NCBI RefSeq assembly: GCF_042186555.1
Contig: NC_133336.1
Coordinates: forward strand, 37,498,338 to 37,562,337
Reading direction: 5' to 3'
DNA length: 64,000 nt
DNA from: Aquarana catesbeiana
Lineage: Eukaryota; Chordata; Amphibia; Anura; Ranidae
Shown here: positions 22,549-33,204 of the stretch, in pieces
Position numbering within the stretch: position 1 is the first letter of the stretch
Layout: every line of letters starts with the position of its first letter
Made by a program: the position numbers and the translations under genes
Notes under the pieces: generated by a model
What the model was told of the DNA's origin: nothing
Databases searched by the model: none
The model's input: only the letters and a program-made list of their open reading frames with translations

Positions 22549-23337
22549 ATGAATTCAGAAGTTACAGTCAATCCTCTTGTTGGTAATATTTTTTCCAGAT
22601 TGGATGAGCAAGATCACCACATGGATCAGTTTGCCATGGCGTTACAAACGCTCCTGAGTCGCATGGCTCACCTGGAATCTCCCACTGTGACTGCTCCGGT
22701 ATAACCCGTGTTGCAGGCCATCTCTGCTGCTGCGCCAGTCTCTGTGCAGGCACCCACCTCGAGTATTACCTCTATAAGAGGTATGTCTGGTTCCGCTCCA
22801 CTTCCCCAGCAGTTTGGGGGTGATCCAGTCCAATGCAGAGGGTTTCTCAACCAGGTTGAGATATACTTTGAGATGCTGCCCCAGGCGTTTCCCACGGACA
22901 GAAGCAAAGTAGGTTTCGTGATATCTTTGCTTTCTGAGAGAGCCTTGGCCTGGGCAAACCCTCTATGGGAGAAGCAAAAAACTGTTGTCTTGAGTTATCT
23001 TGAGTTTGTGGCCTCCTTTAAAAGGGTATTTGACGTTCCCGCATGCTCCGCTTCTGCTGCCAAGTACCTCGTGTCCATCAAACAGAGTACGAGAACTGTT
23101 GCCGACTACGCCATTGAATTCCGTACTCTGACAGCAGAGGTTCCTTGGAACAATGAGGCTCTTGTGGCTGCTTTTTCTCATGGTCTCTCGGATTCCATCA
23201 AGGATGAGATAGCAGCCCAAGATATACCCACTGAGCTGGAGAAGTTGATCACGTTTGCCTTCCTCATTGTCTCCAGAGTCAGAGAAAGTCTCTCTTTTAA
23301 GGAGCGCTTTCGGAAGCCTCCGTATGTTTCCCTCTGA
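22549..23337 (+). pseudogene. Gypsy gag (capsid region), interrupted by an in-frame stop
   Basis: The frame opens with ATG just after the 5' LTR and encodes the structural Gag polyprotein that forms the virus-like particle. An in-frame TAA at codon 52 (22,702-22,704) breaks it; beyond that, about 209 codons read cleanly to TGA. The capsid core resembles the Retrotrans_gag family found in vertebrate Ty3/Gypsy elements and domesticated relatives such as PEG10/RTL: a FGGDPVQCRGFLNQVEIYFE block, then RSKVGFVISLLSERALAWANPLWE, and later KQSTRTVADYAIEFRTL. The nucleocapsid part continues in the same frame after an insertion (23,395-23,931). The stop and the insertion make this copy defective. Confidence 0.85.
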
Positions 23338-23394
23338 GCTTTGCAGTCCCACCCGTGCCTTCCTTACCTCTCAACAAAGTGAAGTAACACATGC

Positions 23395-23931
23395 AAGAGT
23401 TGACACAGCTGCACACCCCAAAATGCATTGCAAAATTAGTGGAAAAGTTTCCCCGGGGGGGCTTTAAAGCAGCAAAATATTTTTGAAACAATGTTTAGTA
23501 ACCATGTTTGGTAAAAAATATTGTTTAATTCGGACATAGAATGCATTACATAGATACAATCAATATCACATAAAATTCCAGTAGTCGACACAAGCAACAA
23601 CAAAGGACCATCTCCCATGGCAATCAATTCATTAAAAAAAGTTCTAATTGTACAGTTACATTGTAACAATACTATCCATGTGAATCCCCATGAATATCCC
23701 AATGCATTTCAACCCTTTTTCCTTTTCTGGTCTTCTTCGGGGGGGTTTTAAATTCTAGAGAGATACATCAAAAAATTCTATAAGGATTTTCTACAATATA
23801 CAAAACATGATAGATCATTTCGTGATATTTTGTCTTAAAAGTGCATCCCCATACATATGGCGAAGTACTTACCATTTGGGAATAGGAAAGTGGGCTTGTG
23901 TCGCATAGTTTGAATTAATAAAAACCGTTGT
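23395..23931 (-). mobile_element. Insertion inside the Gypsy gag carrying a hammerhead-like module
   Basis: Gag homology stops near 23,395 and resumes near 23,932. The intervening ~540 bp has no gag similarity. On the minus strand it carries a degenerate hammerhead-like module (23,697-23,742). It is taken as a short retroelement insertion; its exact ends and target duplication were not resolved. Confidence 0.5.
23697..23742 (-). ncRNA. Hammerhead-ribozyme-like module
   Basis: The minus strand has CCGAAGA (U4 changed), a long stem II region, GAAA, stem III AT-GC-AT with U17, and a 3-bp stem I (CCC/GGG). One invariant base is lost. Confidence 0.35.
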
Positions 23932-24270
23932 GTGTGGTGGTCCCACAATGTTTGCTCATTCCCTCTGTCACCTCTCATGCCTTCTGGTACCGAGTCAGTC
24001 AGTGAAGATGAACCCATGCACTCGGGCTTCACGCGTCTCTTTGCAGATGAGAGGACCCTTAGGAGGATGGAGAGATTGTGCCTTTATTGTGGCCAGGCAG
24101 GTCACTTTTTGAAGTCTTGTCCTACCCGTCCAGGGAACGCCCAAACCTTGAGGTCCTGTCACGGACAGACCTTAGGTGGTGTTGTTTCATCCCCAGTTAT
24201 CCAGAAGGATAAGCCCCTGGTTTCGGTCACCTTTCTTGGGCTGAGTCGTCCATCGAGATACAGGCTCTAA
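23932..24270 (+). pseudogene. Gypsy gag nucleocapsid segment with CCHC zinc knuckle
   Basis: This continues the same gag, separated from the capsid part by a retroelement insertion. The translated segment contains a single CX2CX4HX4C zinc knuckle (CLYCGQAGHFLKSC, near 24,080-24,120), the RNA-binding nucleocapsid motif. The spacer before it (PLMPSGTESVSEDEPMHSGF) is typical of vertebrate Gypsy gag. The frame stops at 24,268-24,270, where the protease is read in another frame. Confidence 0.8.
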
Positions 24271-25500
24271 TCGACTCTGGGGCTGCAGGCCTGTTCATTA
24301 ATGCTGCCTTTGTATCAAAGCACTCGATTCCGCTGCAGCTGTGTGACACTCCACTTGCCATTGAGGCTCTTGATGGGAAACCCCTACAGCCTGCCCAATG
24401 TGACTCATGAGATGGTTCCGTTGTCCATGGCCGTAGGGGCTCTTCACCATGAGATAATCCAATTCCAAGTTATTTCCTTTCCTAAGTTTCCGCAGGTCAT
24501 TGGTTATCCTTCGTTACAGAGGCACAACCCCTATTTTGATTGGCTCCGTGCTGAGGTTCTCTCCTGGTCCCCACAATGCAGTAAGACATGCTTCCAGAAG
24601 GTAGTCAAGGTCCTGTGCACCTCTTCACTCTCCTCCCTGCCGGAGGAGTACCGCGATTTTAGTGATGTCTTCGACAAAGGTCAAGCCGGTAGTTTGCCTC
24701 CACACCGGCTGTATGATTGCGCAATTGACCTTCAACCTGGTGCCATACCCCCTCGTGGCCGGGTTTACCCTTTGTCGATCTTGGAGGATAAGGCCATGGA
24801 GGAGTATGTTGCAGACGCACTTTCTTGAGGTTTCATCCGCAAATCCTCGTCCCCTGCTGGTGACTGGTTTCTTCTTCGTGAAGAAGAAAAGTGGTGAACT
24901 GAGACCTTGTATTGATTATAGGGTCTCAATCGTTTCACTATTAAGAATTCAATTCCGTTGATTACGGAGTTATTTGACCGCCTCACGGTTTTCACGAAGC
25001 TTGATTTGAGAGGGGCATACAATCTCACGAGGATTAAGGAGGGCGACAAGTGGAAAACTGTGTTTAATACAAGAACAGATCTCGTAATGCCTTTTGGCCT
25101 TTGTAACGCCCTGGCAGTTTTCCAGGAAATCATTAACTATGTCCTTTGAGATTTGTTTCAGTTATCTGTGGTGGTTTATCTCAATGATATCCTCATATTT
25201 TCCAAGTCCGTGGAGAGCCACCACACAGATGTCTGTCGTGTGCTTTAGAAACAAAGAGAGAAAATCTCTATTGTAAATTGGAGAAGTGCGAGTTCCACTG
25301 TGAACAGGTTAAATTCCTGGGTTATGTCATTTCCACTGCTGGTTTTTCGATGGACCCAGAGAAACTTTCAGCAGTGGCCCCGACCCGTGGGTTTACGTCC
25401 TCTGAAGCGTTTCCTGGGCTTTGCCAACTAGTATTGGAAGTTTATTCGTAACTTTTCATCTCTGGTCAAGCCCCTGACTGATATGACCAAAAAAGAATGT
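24240..25500 (+). pseudogene. Gypsy pol remnant (protease and reverse transcriptase), truncated
   Basis: Pol is recognisable but broken by stops and frameshifts. An aspartic-protease motif ALIDSGAAGLFI lies at about 24,262-24,300. Reverse-transcriptase blocks follow: RGRVYPLS, FFVKKKSGELRPCIDYR, VFTKLDLRGAYNLTRIKEGDKWKTVF and PFGLCNALAVFQ (24,755-25,130), then the catalytic box at 25,177-25,188. The box reads YLND instead of YLDD, so one catalytic aspartate is lost. The frame continues through KLEKCEFHCEQVKFLGYVIS (about 25,275-25,335). RNase H, integrase and the 3' LTR are absent: homology stops near 25,500, where sequence related to a hammerhead-like retroelement begins. Confidence 0.85.
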
Positions 25501-27080
25501 TTGTAAGTACACTTGATTAAACAAAACATTTGTACTTTAGTTTGTCAATATTTTTGTAGATATTATCAATAATAATTATTTATAGTTTCTTTTTGTACTG
25601 TATACTTTAGAATATTTACCCACCATTGACTCCTGAAGAAGTTGGAAATCAAAGAAACGCGTAGAGTTACTTTGGCATCTTTCTCCAAAAATGTTATAAT
25701 TGTGCTATAAATGGATCTTTATAAGGTGGTGTTCTCATTATTAAGAATAATAGAAAGGCAACAGAGGCAATATGAACATGGTGGTGTAGTATTTTAGTAT
25801 GTGTGAGTTGTGTTGTATATGTACTAATTTATGACCGTCTAAATGAAAACTACCAATTTTTATTGTATTGTATGCACTTTAGGACTCTTTCGGGTACCTT
25901 AAAATTCTCTTGCTCTTTATCTCCTATATATTGTTTATACTCTGGATGTTGGTTCCATTAATACACAATGAATAATATCAGGTCAACATATATTCTTTTT
26001 GGTCTTTAGCCTAAAAAATGTATTAACTCATTCACTTATTTTTCTTTGAATGCTTCTTCATCTTCTACACCTTATCTCACCTACATATTATCTATTGTTA
26101 AATCATAACAGTACCAAATCTATAACAATCCTGTCCTGTTTATTATCAGTGACAAGCATCCAAGTCTTCTCTACATCATGTACTGACTCTTTTAGCCTTG
26201 AACATGGGCCGAAACAGGGAACAGATACCAGCTGTTTCTGTTTGGTGATACTATTCATGAAATATTATTTATATTTTATAAACCATTACAAAAGCCACAT
26301 CTTGAATTAATAGGCTTTGGAAATGGATTGTATACAGCGGATCTTCAAAAATCAGTCATTCATGAAATTGACAATGCTTGGACATGGTTGCTCAGAAAAA
26401 CATCAACTATCTCATGTGATTCTTTTCTTTATTGTCCAATTTGTAGGTAATTTGGCTGTTTTAGGACCCTTCGACCTTACAGAACCATTTCGTTTCATAA
26501 AAAGAAAAAATAAACATATTTCTGGGTAAACTTATTGCGGCCCCATTAGTCCTTCCATTTTTTTCTACCTTGGGAAATCAAATGAAATATGTGCAGAAAA
26601 TGCAATAGACTTGGTTTAAGAATATGATCGTGACCTTCATTAGATAAAAAAGTCTTCTCATGTCTTGGACATGAAATGAAAAAAGAAATAACAACATTTT
26701 TCAGAACTTTCTCCCTTTGTCGATACTAAGCAGATTAAATTAAACCTGTATTTAGCAGGAAGAAACACTGAGGTCAAGAATGTTAAATGGAGGTCACAAA
26801 ACTGTGTGTCTGAGCAAATAGAAGTGAAATTAGACCATATTCAGCCATCTGAAAATATAGGGAAGAATAGTTTATTTATTTATGACTCAAGCAATGGGCG
26901 AGCAATCTATTTTACATTTATAGATTGAAAAAATAAAATAACAGCATAGGGTATTGTAGAATTATTGATTAAGAGTTTTATGTTAGGAGCTGGGCAGTTT
27001 GTAGCATACAGCTGAACATTGCTCATTAGGGCTACTGGGGTCAAGGAACATTTTTAGTAAGATTCTGGTTGTTGTCACAT
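25501..27080. other. AT-rich, no gene seen
   Basis: Apart from the hammerhead-like module at 25,632, no element terminus or coding signal is recognised. Frames of 70-90 codons here look like chance. Confidence 0.45.
25632..25666 (+). ncRNA. Hammerhead-ribozyme-like module with complete core
   Basis: Stem I pairs TGACTC (25,627-25,632 region) with GAGTTA, with one G-U pair. The core is CTGAAGA, stem II TTG-GAAAT-CAA, GAAA, stem III AC-GC-GT, and A17. Every invariant position is kept. It lies just past the broken 3' side of the Gypsy element. Cleavage is not demonstrated. Confidence 0.5.
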
Positions 27081-27299
27081 TACCTACAGCGGGTAAAATA
27101 AGTATTGAACGCATCACCATTTTCTAGGTAAATATATTTTTCTAAAGGTGCTATTGACATGAAATTGAACAACCCATGCAATCCATGCATACAAAATAAA
27201 AATAAAAATAAAAAAATAAGTTCAGAAATGAAGTTATGTGTTTTAAAATGGACACACAGGGAAAAAATATTGAACACGCTAACTGAAATTTTTAATACT

Positions 27300-27587
27300 T
27301 CGTATAAAATCCTTTGTTGGTAATGACAGCTTCAAGATGCCTCCTGTATGGAGAAACTAGTTGCATGCAATGCTCAGGTATGATTTTGGCCCATTCTTCC
27401 ACACAAATGTTGAAAGTTCCATGGGCCTCTTCTATGAACTCTGGTTTTTCGTTCTTTTCATAGATGTTCTATTGGATTCAAGTCAGGTGATTGGCTATGC
27501 CATTCTAGCAGCTTTATTTTCTTTCTTTGAAACCAATAAAGAGTTTCCTTGGCTTTGTGTTTGGGATCATTGTCTTGCTAAAAAGTC
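27300..27587 (-). pseudogene. Tc1 family C transposase, C-terminal part
   Basis: On the minus strand, QDNDPKHKAKETLYWFQRKK is followed by KLLEWHSQSPDLNPIEHL, giving the second catalytic aspartate and the catalytic glutamate of the DDE domain. The end reads VSPYRRHLEAVITNKGFYTKY. A stop sits immediately before QDNDPKH, another follows PIEHL, and a frameshift lies further on. The N-terminal part lies on the other side of the hAT element. Confidence 0.8.
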
Positions 27588-27691
27588 CACCCTCGCAGGG
27601 GCGTAACTAGAAATAGCAGGGCCCCATAGCAAAATGTTGTACGGGGCCCCCCTGCAAACAGTCCCCCCCCCACAGCTGCCCTAGTGTCAAT

Positions 27692-28128
27692 GCAGCGTGA
27701 CCTGTGCCACATACAGCGTGACCTGTGCCCCATACAGCGTGACCTGTGCCCCATGCAGCGTGACCTGTGCCCCATGCAGCGTGACCTGTGCCCCATGCAG
27801 CGTGACCTGTGCCCCATGCAGCGTGACCTGTGCCCAATACAGCCTGACCTGTGCCCCATACAACATGACCTGTGCCCCATACAATGTGACCTGTGCCCAA
27901 TGCAGCATGACCTGTGCCCAATGCAGCATGACCTGTGCCCCATGCAACATGACCAGTGCCCAATGCAGCGTGACCTGTGCCCCATATAGCGTGACCTGTG
28001 CCCCATACAGCATGACCTGTGCCCCATACAGCGTGACCTGTGCCCCATACAGCGTGACCTGTGCCCCATACAGCGTGACCTGTGCCCCATACAGCCTGGT
28101 CTGCCTGTGCCCCATACAGCCTCACCTA
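27692..28128. repeat. 21-bp minisatellite (CAGCGTGACCTGTGCCCCATA units)
   Basis: About 20 units with a strict 21-bp period. Because 21 is divisible by three, several frames on both strands stay open, giving spurious proteins rich in repeated GHRSRCM or PMQRDLC units. Confidence 0.95.
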
Positions 28129-28154
28129 TGCAGAGGAAGAGGCAAGCCACCCGG

Positions 28155-28402
28155 ATCAGCAGAGAGCGGGATTGCCCGCTGTAATAGCTTTCATTTGAAT
28201 TTCCCGTCTTCCCGGGGCTCATCGTCACATAGCCCCACCTCTTGGCCCGACGCCTTTGATGACGTCACATGTCCCGCATTGGATCGGCGTTCTGTCTATC
28301 AAAGGCGCCGGGCCAAGAGGTGGAGCTATGTGACATGAGCCCCGGGAACACTGGAAGTTCTAATGAAAGCTATTACATTGGGCAATTCAGCTCTCTGCTG
28401 AT
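28155..28402. repeat. Palindromic segment, ~90-bp arms
   Basis: CAGCAGAGAGC ... AATAGCTTTCATTT, and CCACCTCTTGGCCCG near 28,228, are mirrored by GGGCCAAGAGGTGGAGC and AATGAAAGCTATTACA ... AGCTCTCTGCTG. It is probably a MITE within the hAT element. Confidence 0.8.
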
Positions 28403-28480
28403 ACGGACAGCTCGCCTATTTCTCTACTCTCTCTTCCCCTGGCTGGGAGACTGTGCCGGCAGTGCTCTCATCCTCACTGG

Positions 28481-29945
28481 CGCTGTCCCAAAGTTGCAGA
28501 AGAAATGTCTGCATATATACAGTTTTATCAAAAGTGTCACGTGTGTATTCCTTTAAGTGAAATATGTATGGCAGTTATTACCACTCCTGTGGGTTAAAGT
28601 GACTGGTGATTTAAACATGAGAAGCATAATGAGTGCAATAAATCGCATACAAGGTGTCTAGTGCTATATTCCCTCAAAAGGAAAAAACAGTATTAACCAC
28701 TGCTAAGAGCATGAAGCGGTCTGTGTCTAAACACTAGAAAACACAAAGTTGCAATAAATACATCACACGTGACATGCAAAAAATTCTAAAGTGTCTAGTG
28801 CTAAATAAATAAATATTAAAATGTTGTTCTACAAACGTTGCAAATAACAAAGTGACAAGTGCCCTATGAAGAGGTCACTCTGAAAAGTGCTAAACACACG
28901 TGCCATGCAAATGGTTCTATGATAGTAAACAGTTCATATGGGTATGTCCCCGGTGCACTATAAGTGAAAAAAGGCGTCCTTTGTGGGATTCCTCAAAGCA
29001 TACAACAGGTGTTAATTCAGTGCTGGTGTCTCGCGTTGTGATTGTGCAGAGACTCACCAGCTGTATATCCCCTGCAGGGGTAACGAGTAGTCACAGTATG
29101 TGCCACTGTGCAGCAGTACTTGGCAAGACCAGGACCAGGATGATATCATAAGGACATAAGAAGAAAGGATTCCATAGTGTGAAACCGTTTAAAACCACTA
29201 TTTATTAGGTCAGATAAAAAGGGTACTCACATTGTAATGGAAAAAATGAGCGGTGTACAATGCTTACAAAGATGTTCCTAAGCGTCAGCTTTGCAGGGAG
29301 ATGTCAGCAAGGCGTTCAGTCAAAGGCCACGCCCTACGTACGTTTCGTCACTCGGACTTCTTTGCATGGCACGTGTGTTTAGCACTTTTCAGAGTGACCT
29401 CTTCATAGGGCACTTGTCACTTTGTTATTTGCAACGTTTGTAGAACAACATTTTAATATTTATTTATTTAGCACTAGACACTTTAGAATTTTTTGCATGT
29501 CACGTGTGATGTATTTATTGCAACTTTGTGTTTTCTAGTGTTTAGACACAGACCGCTTCATGCTCTTAGCAGTGGTTAATACTGTTTTTTCCTTTTGAGG
29601 GAATATAGCACTAGACACCTTGGATGCGATTTATTGCATTCATTATGCTTCTCATGTTTAAATCACCAGTCACTTTAACCCACAGGAGTGGTAATAACTG
29701 CCATACATATTTCACTTAAAGGAATACACACGTGACACTTTTGATAAAACTGTATATATGCAGACATTTCTTCTGCAACTTTGGGACAGCGCCACACTCA
29801 CACACTTTTCTTTTTTCACTTTTTCCGCTCATTCCACCCCCTGTGGAGTCAGCGTATGTGAGGGCAGCAGTCTATCAATTTAGGAATATACTTCCCACCT
29901 AGGCTTCTAATTACACCCATTAGCGCGGACTCCCTATTTTCTCTG
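28481..29945. mobile_element. Fold-back retroelement candidate: 433-bp inverted arms, hammerhead-like module, 14-bp direct repeat
   Basis: Arms at 28,479-28,911 and 29,361-29,793 have the same length (433 bp) and only a few mismatches. They enclose a 449-bp loop with a hammerhead-like module at its right border. The whole insert is flanked by CTCATCCTCACTGG at 28,467-28,480 and 29,946-29,959. Removing one copy and the insert restores plausible hAT sequence. A 14-bp duplication suggests target-primed retrotransposition rather than a DNA transposon. No coding sequence is present. A tail of 152 bp (29,794-29,945) follows the right arm. Confidence 0.7.
29331..29372 (-). ncRNA. Hammerhead-ribozyme-like module in the fold-back loop
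   Basis: On the minus strand, stem II GTC-CGAGT-GAC is followed by GAAA and stem III ACG-TA-CGT with A17. The first core box has decayed (GCAAAGA). AATAAA lies about 130 bases downstream (near 29,205). Structure is kept better than the first box. Confidence 0.4.
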
Positions 29946-30023
29946 CTCATCCTCACTGGGCCCCACTCGGCTGCGGGCCCCATAGCGCCCGCATGGATCG
30001 CTATGGTGGTAGTTACGCCCCTG

Positions 30024-30660
30024 CACCCTCGTTTCATCCTCATCATCCTGGTAGATGGCAGCAGATTTTTTTCAAGTATGTCTTGGTACATTTTTCCATT
30101 CATCCTTCCTTCAATTATATTAAGTTTGCCAGTACAGTATGCTGAAAAACAGCTCCACATTATGATGTTCCCAACTAATTCAATTTTGGTCCTATCTGAC
30201 CAGTTATATTCTCCCAGAATTTCATAGGCTTGTCTAAATGTTGTGCAGCAAACTTTAAACGGGCTTCAACATGCTTTTTCTTCAGCAATGGAATCTTGCG
30301 TGGTGACCGTGCATACAGGCCATGGCGTTTGAGTGCAATACTTTTTGTTTTCTTTGAAACAATTGTGTCTGCTAATTCCAGGTCTTTCTGAAGCTCTCCA
30401 CAATTGGTCCTTGGCTCTTGGACAACTCTTCTGATAATTCTTTTGGCTCCTCTGTCAGAAATCTTTTGAGGTGTACCTGGTTGTGGCCGGTTTATGGTGA
30501 AATAAGTTCTTTCCACTTCTGGATAATGGCCCCAACAGTGCTCACTGGAACATTCAGAAGTTTAGAAATCCTTCTGTAACCAATGCCGTCAATATTTTTT
30601 GCAACAATGAGATTGTAAAGGTCTTGAGAGAGCTCTTTGCTTTCACCATCATGAGATGTT
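30024..30660 (-). pseudogene. Tc1 family C transposase, N-terminal and first catalytic part
   Basis: The minus strand reads ESKELSQDLYNLIVAKNIDG and IGYRRISKLLNVPVSTVGAI (the first helix-turn-helix). Next come RTYFTINRPQPGTPQKISDR and RHGLYARSPRKIPLLKKKHV. Last are WENI...WSDRTKIELV with the first catalytic aspartate and MYQDILEKNLLPS. At least two frameshifts separate these blocks. The hAT target duplication follows directly after the last block. Confidence 0.8.
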
Positions 30661-30760
30661 TCTTGTGTGACACCTTAGTAGAGGCACCTTTTTATAGGCC
30701 ATCAGCTGAGATTGAACCAGCTGAAATTAATTTGCAGTATAATACAGAAAATGTATTATA

Positions 30761-31560
30761 TCTTGGCTATGATATGGCATAGCAGCACATTTTGACCCTT
30801 ATTTTTTAAGGTCACCTTTGAACCTGATGGTGGCCAGAACAGCAGGTGAAGATGAGCTAAAGTTCAGTCATAAATGTGTGATGGGGTTGTAAAACCATTA
30901 CATTATTTTTGGGATCATACGGAAGTATAGGGGATACCAGACTATTTACTAGCTATAGAATAGTTAAGGTATGATAACTCAAGAAGGTAGGATTGGTGTG
31001 GGGGGCTTTTGAACGGGAGGGGTGGAGGAGAGGGAGAGAAAATTTATATATATCAAGTAGAGTTTTTTTTTTTTCCTTTTTTCTTTTTGTTGTTGTGTAT
31101 AGAATGTAATATGTTATTGTTGTATGTATTTTGAAATTTATTTTTCCATGTGTGTTTCACGATGTGTTTGTGATGGAGAAAAACACAAAGATTGGAGAAA
31201 AACCATTACAGCCCCCTTTCTGGACTAGGTCTAAGAGTTTTTCTTTGTGGTAACATATGTTAGCACATTGGGGTGCCATTCATTTTGCATGGCATCCCAA
31301 CACAGTAAGGAAACATTGCCAAATCTGGTGCATGCTCATTTATTTGGACTTTTGGGTGCATTGAAAGCCAATTCACTGGAATACTTTGCCTTAAGGCAAT
31401 GCATATTGATGCTAGATAAAATACATGCGTGAGTTAACACAACTCACCAGGACACAAAGGTGTGGATGGGCACAAAGTCAAGAAAGTGCTTGTAGTGTCT
31501 ATGTTTGGGAGGCTCTATTGGAAGGCCCTCTATGTAGCATGTAGAGCAGCCATCAGAGAT
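30761..31560. other. No gene seen
   Basis: No recognised element or coding signal; T-rich near 31,050-31,090. Confidence 0.4.
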
Positions 31561-31659
31561 TTTGGGGCCCCTTACACAGCTTTAAGCCTGGGCCCCCCTG
31601 GGCCTGACCACCAACATTCCTCAGGGCACAGCCACTGGTCATCCCACCAAATCCGACAG

Positions 31660-31985
31660 CCCCATATATTCAGCAAAAAGACATCCCCATATATTCAGAA
31701 AAGAGACAGCCCAAACCAACGAAGAGATGGCCCAATTCAGCAGAGACATCCCCATATATTTAGCAAGGAGACATCCCTATCCAGCAAAGAAACATCCCAA
31801 TCCAGAAAAAAAGATGACCCAATCCAGTAAAGAGATGGCCCAAATCCGGCAGAGACTTCCTTATATATTTAACAAAGAGACATCCCAATCCAGCAAAGAG
31901 ACATCCCCATATAGCAAAGAGACATCCCCATATAGCAAAGAGACATCCGTTTATAGCAAAGAGACAGCCTAACCCATAAAAGAGA
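31660..31985. repeat. Minisatellite with ~18-20-bp AGCAAAGAGACATCCCCATAT-like units
   Basis: Imperfect units of CAAAGAGACATCCC with short variable linkers, becoming more regular toward 31,890-31,960. Confidence 0.85.
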
Positions 31986-31989
31986 CAGT

Positions 31990-32660
31990 CACAGCCCAGG
32001 TCCACATCCAGCAACATTGTCAGTGAATTTACCAAAACTGTGATGTCTAACAACTTGTCTCCAGTCCTCAGTGAGCAGTCAGTCATGCAGGCTATATGCA
32101 GCACAACACAGCTTTTCCACATGGCTGAGCTGCAAATGGAGCCCAAACCAGCATCCAGTCTGCGGGGATAGGTGGAGTGCAATTGATATCACTCTGCCTT
32201 CTCAACTCTCAGGCTGCAGCTGGAATGAAGTGAGCTGCATTGACTCACCCCACGGTCGCCCTGCTAAAGCAATAGTATACAGAGAGTGTTTCTCCATCAC
32301 TGTCTCTGGCAAAAGTTCCACCAGAAAAAAGCCCTGGTTGTTACTATACAGTAAGTCAAAAACCCATTGGCTTGGGTGCCCAGGTCGTACAGATGAGTTG
32401 TACTTGCTACGAAACAGCAGCAACAACTCGGGACACCCATGCCCCCTACATGTGTATGGACTGCCCCCCCAATGGTGGCCCTCATAGCATGGCTCAAACA
32501 TTTCATGCAAAATTTAGATGAGGGTGCCACAATGAAATATCCAATGAATACAGAAGGATGTAGTTCAGTATATCCTTTCTCCTTTGTGTTGAAAACACAA
32601 GCCAAGTACCCACTTTTGAAGACCTTATCCATACCAAATATCCATTCATCACGATGACCT
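31990..32660. other. No gene seen
   Basis: GC-balanced sequence without a recognised element. Several overlapping 100-150 codon frames on both strands show no domain-like pattern. Confidence 0.45.
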
Positions 32661-32665
32661 TGGTA

Positions 32666-33202
32666 CGAGGGCCATACTGAAAGTAATGCAAAAATAGGCA
32701 TAAATTTTTTCATTACCTTACTATACATAGGTAATTCAAATTTCACACATTGGTAAATTAACTCTTCCTTTATAGTAACTTTTCTTCTTTTTCAGATAAA
32801 TAATGGATTCCAAGCAGAATCAATATATTGTCACTCAGTTCTTGACGAGTTCTTGACGAATGAAGGGTGTAGGCTTTCGACATCCACAGAAGGCTACAGA
32901 ATATTTACAGAGATGACCCCATTGACAACAGCAATGTCTTGTTATTGGTGATTCTTATCAATGGTATAATCTCTATAAACATTCTGTAGCCTTCTGTGGA
33001 TTTCGGCAGCCTGAACCCCTGCTTCATCAAGAACGCAATGACTGCACGTAGCTTCTGCTTGGAATCCATTATTTACCTGCAATAAAAAAGAAGAAAAAGT
33101 TGCTACAGAAGAAGAGTTATTTTATCAACATGTGAAATTTAAATGACCTATGTAAGAAAAAAAAAAAGTGCTCACTTTTGCATTACTGTCAGTACAGCTT
33201 TG
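32666..33202. mobile_element. Palindromic mariner-type MITE derived from a transposase start
   Basis: Ends TACGAGGGCCATACTGAAAG and a decayed match near 33,170-33,204 (GCATTACTGTCAGTAC) border it at TA. Both arms contain the same coding start in opposite directions: ATGGATTCCAAGCAGAA at 32,803 (plus) and the same on the minus strand near 33,070 (MDSKQKLRAVIAFLMKQGFR). This suggests a head-to-head duplication of a mariner transposase N-terminus. Confidence 0.65.
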
Positions 33203-33204
33203 TA

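Larger units (their letters stand above)
27596..30023. mobile_element. Non-autonomous hAT element inserted in Tc1 transposase
   Basis: Inverted ends CAGGGGCGTAACTA and TAGTTACGCCCCTG are flanked by identical CACCCTCG (27,588-27,595; 30,024-30,031), the 8-bp duplication of hAT elements. The 2,428 bp contain a 21-bp minisatellite, a palindromic stretch (28,155-28,402) and a further insertion with long inverted arms (28,481-29,945). No transposase is seen. Confidence 0.92.
27087..30760 (-). mobile_element. Tc1 family C element split by a hAT insertion
   Basis: The plus-strand left end TACAGCGGGTAAAATAAG is the 3' terminus of a minus-strand Tc1. Transposase sequence occurs on both sides of the hAT insertion (27,588-30,031) and joins exactly across the 8-bp duplication. 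The other terminus was not recognised; the right boundary is approximate. Confidence 0.75.

Noticed and set aside
26050..26529. Possible small host exons (86 and 70 codons)
   Set aside because: No domain-like pattern, splice context or codon bias that I can recognise.
27578..28338. Open frames of 140-216 codons on both strands with repeated GHRSRCM, LYGAQVT or PMQRDLC motifs
   Set aside because: They arise from a 21-bp minisatellite, whose period is divisible by three; several frames on both strands stay open together and no start or domain supports a gene.
31760..32746. Overlapping frames of 100-149 codons on both strands
   Set aside because: They overlap each other in several frames, show no recognisable domain, and part covers a tandem repeat.
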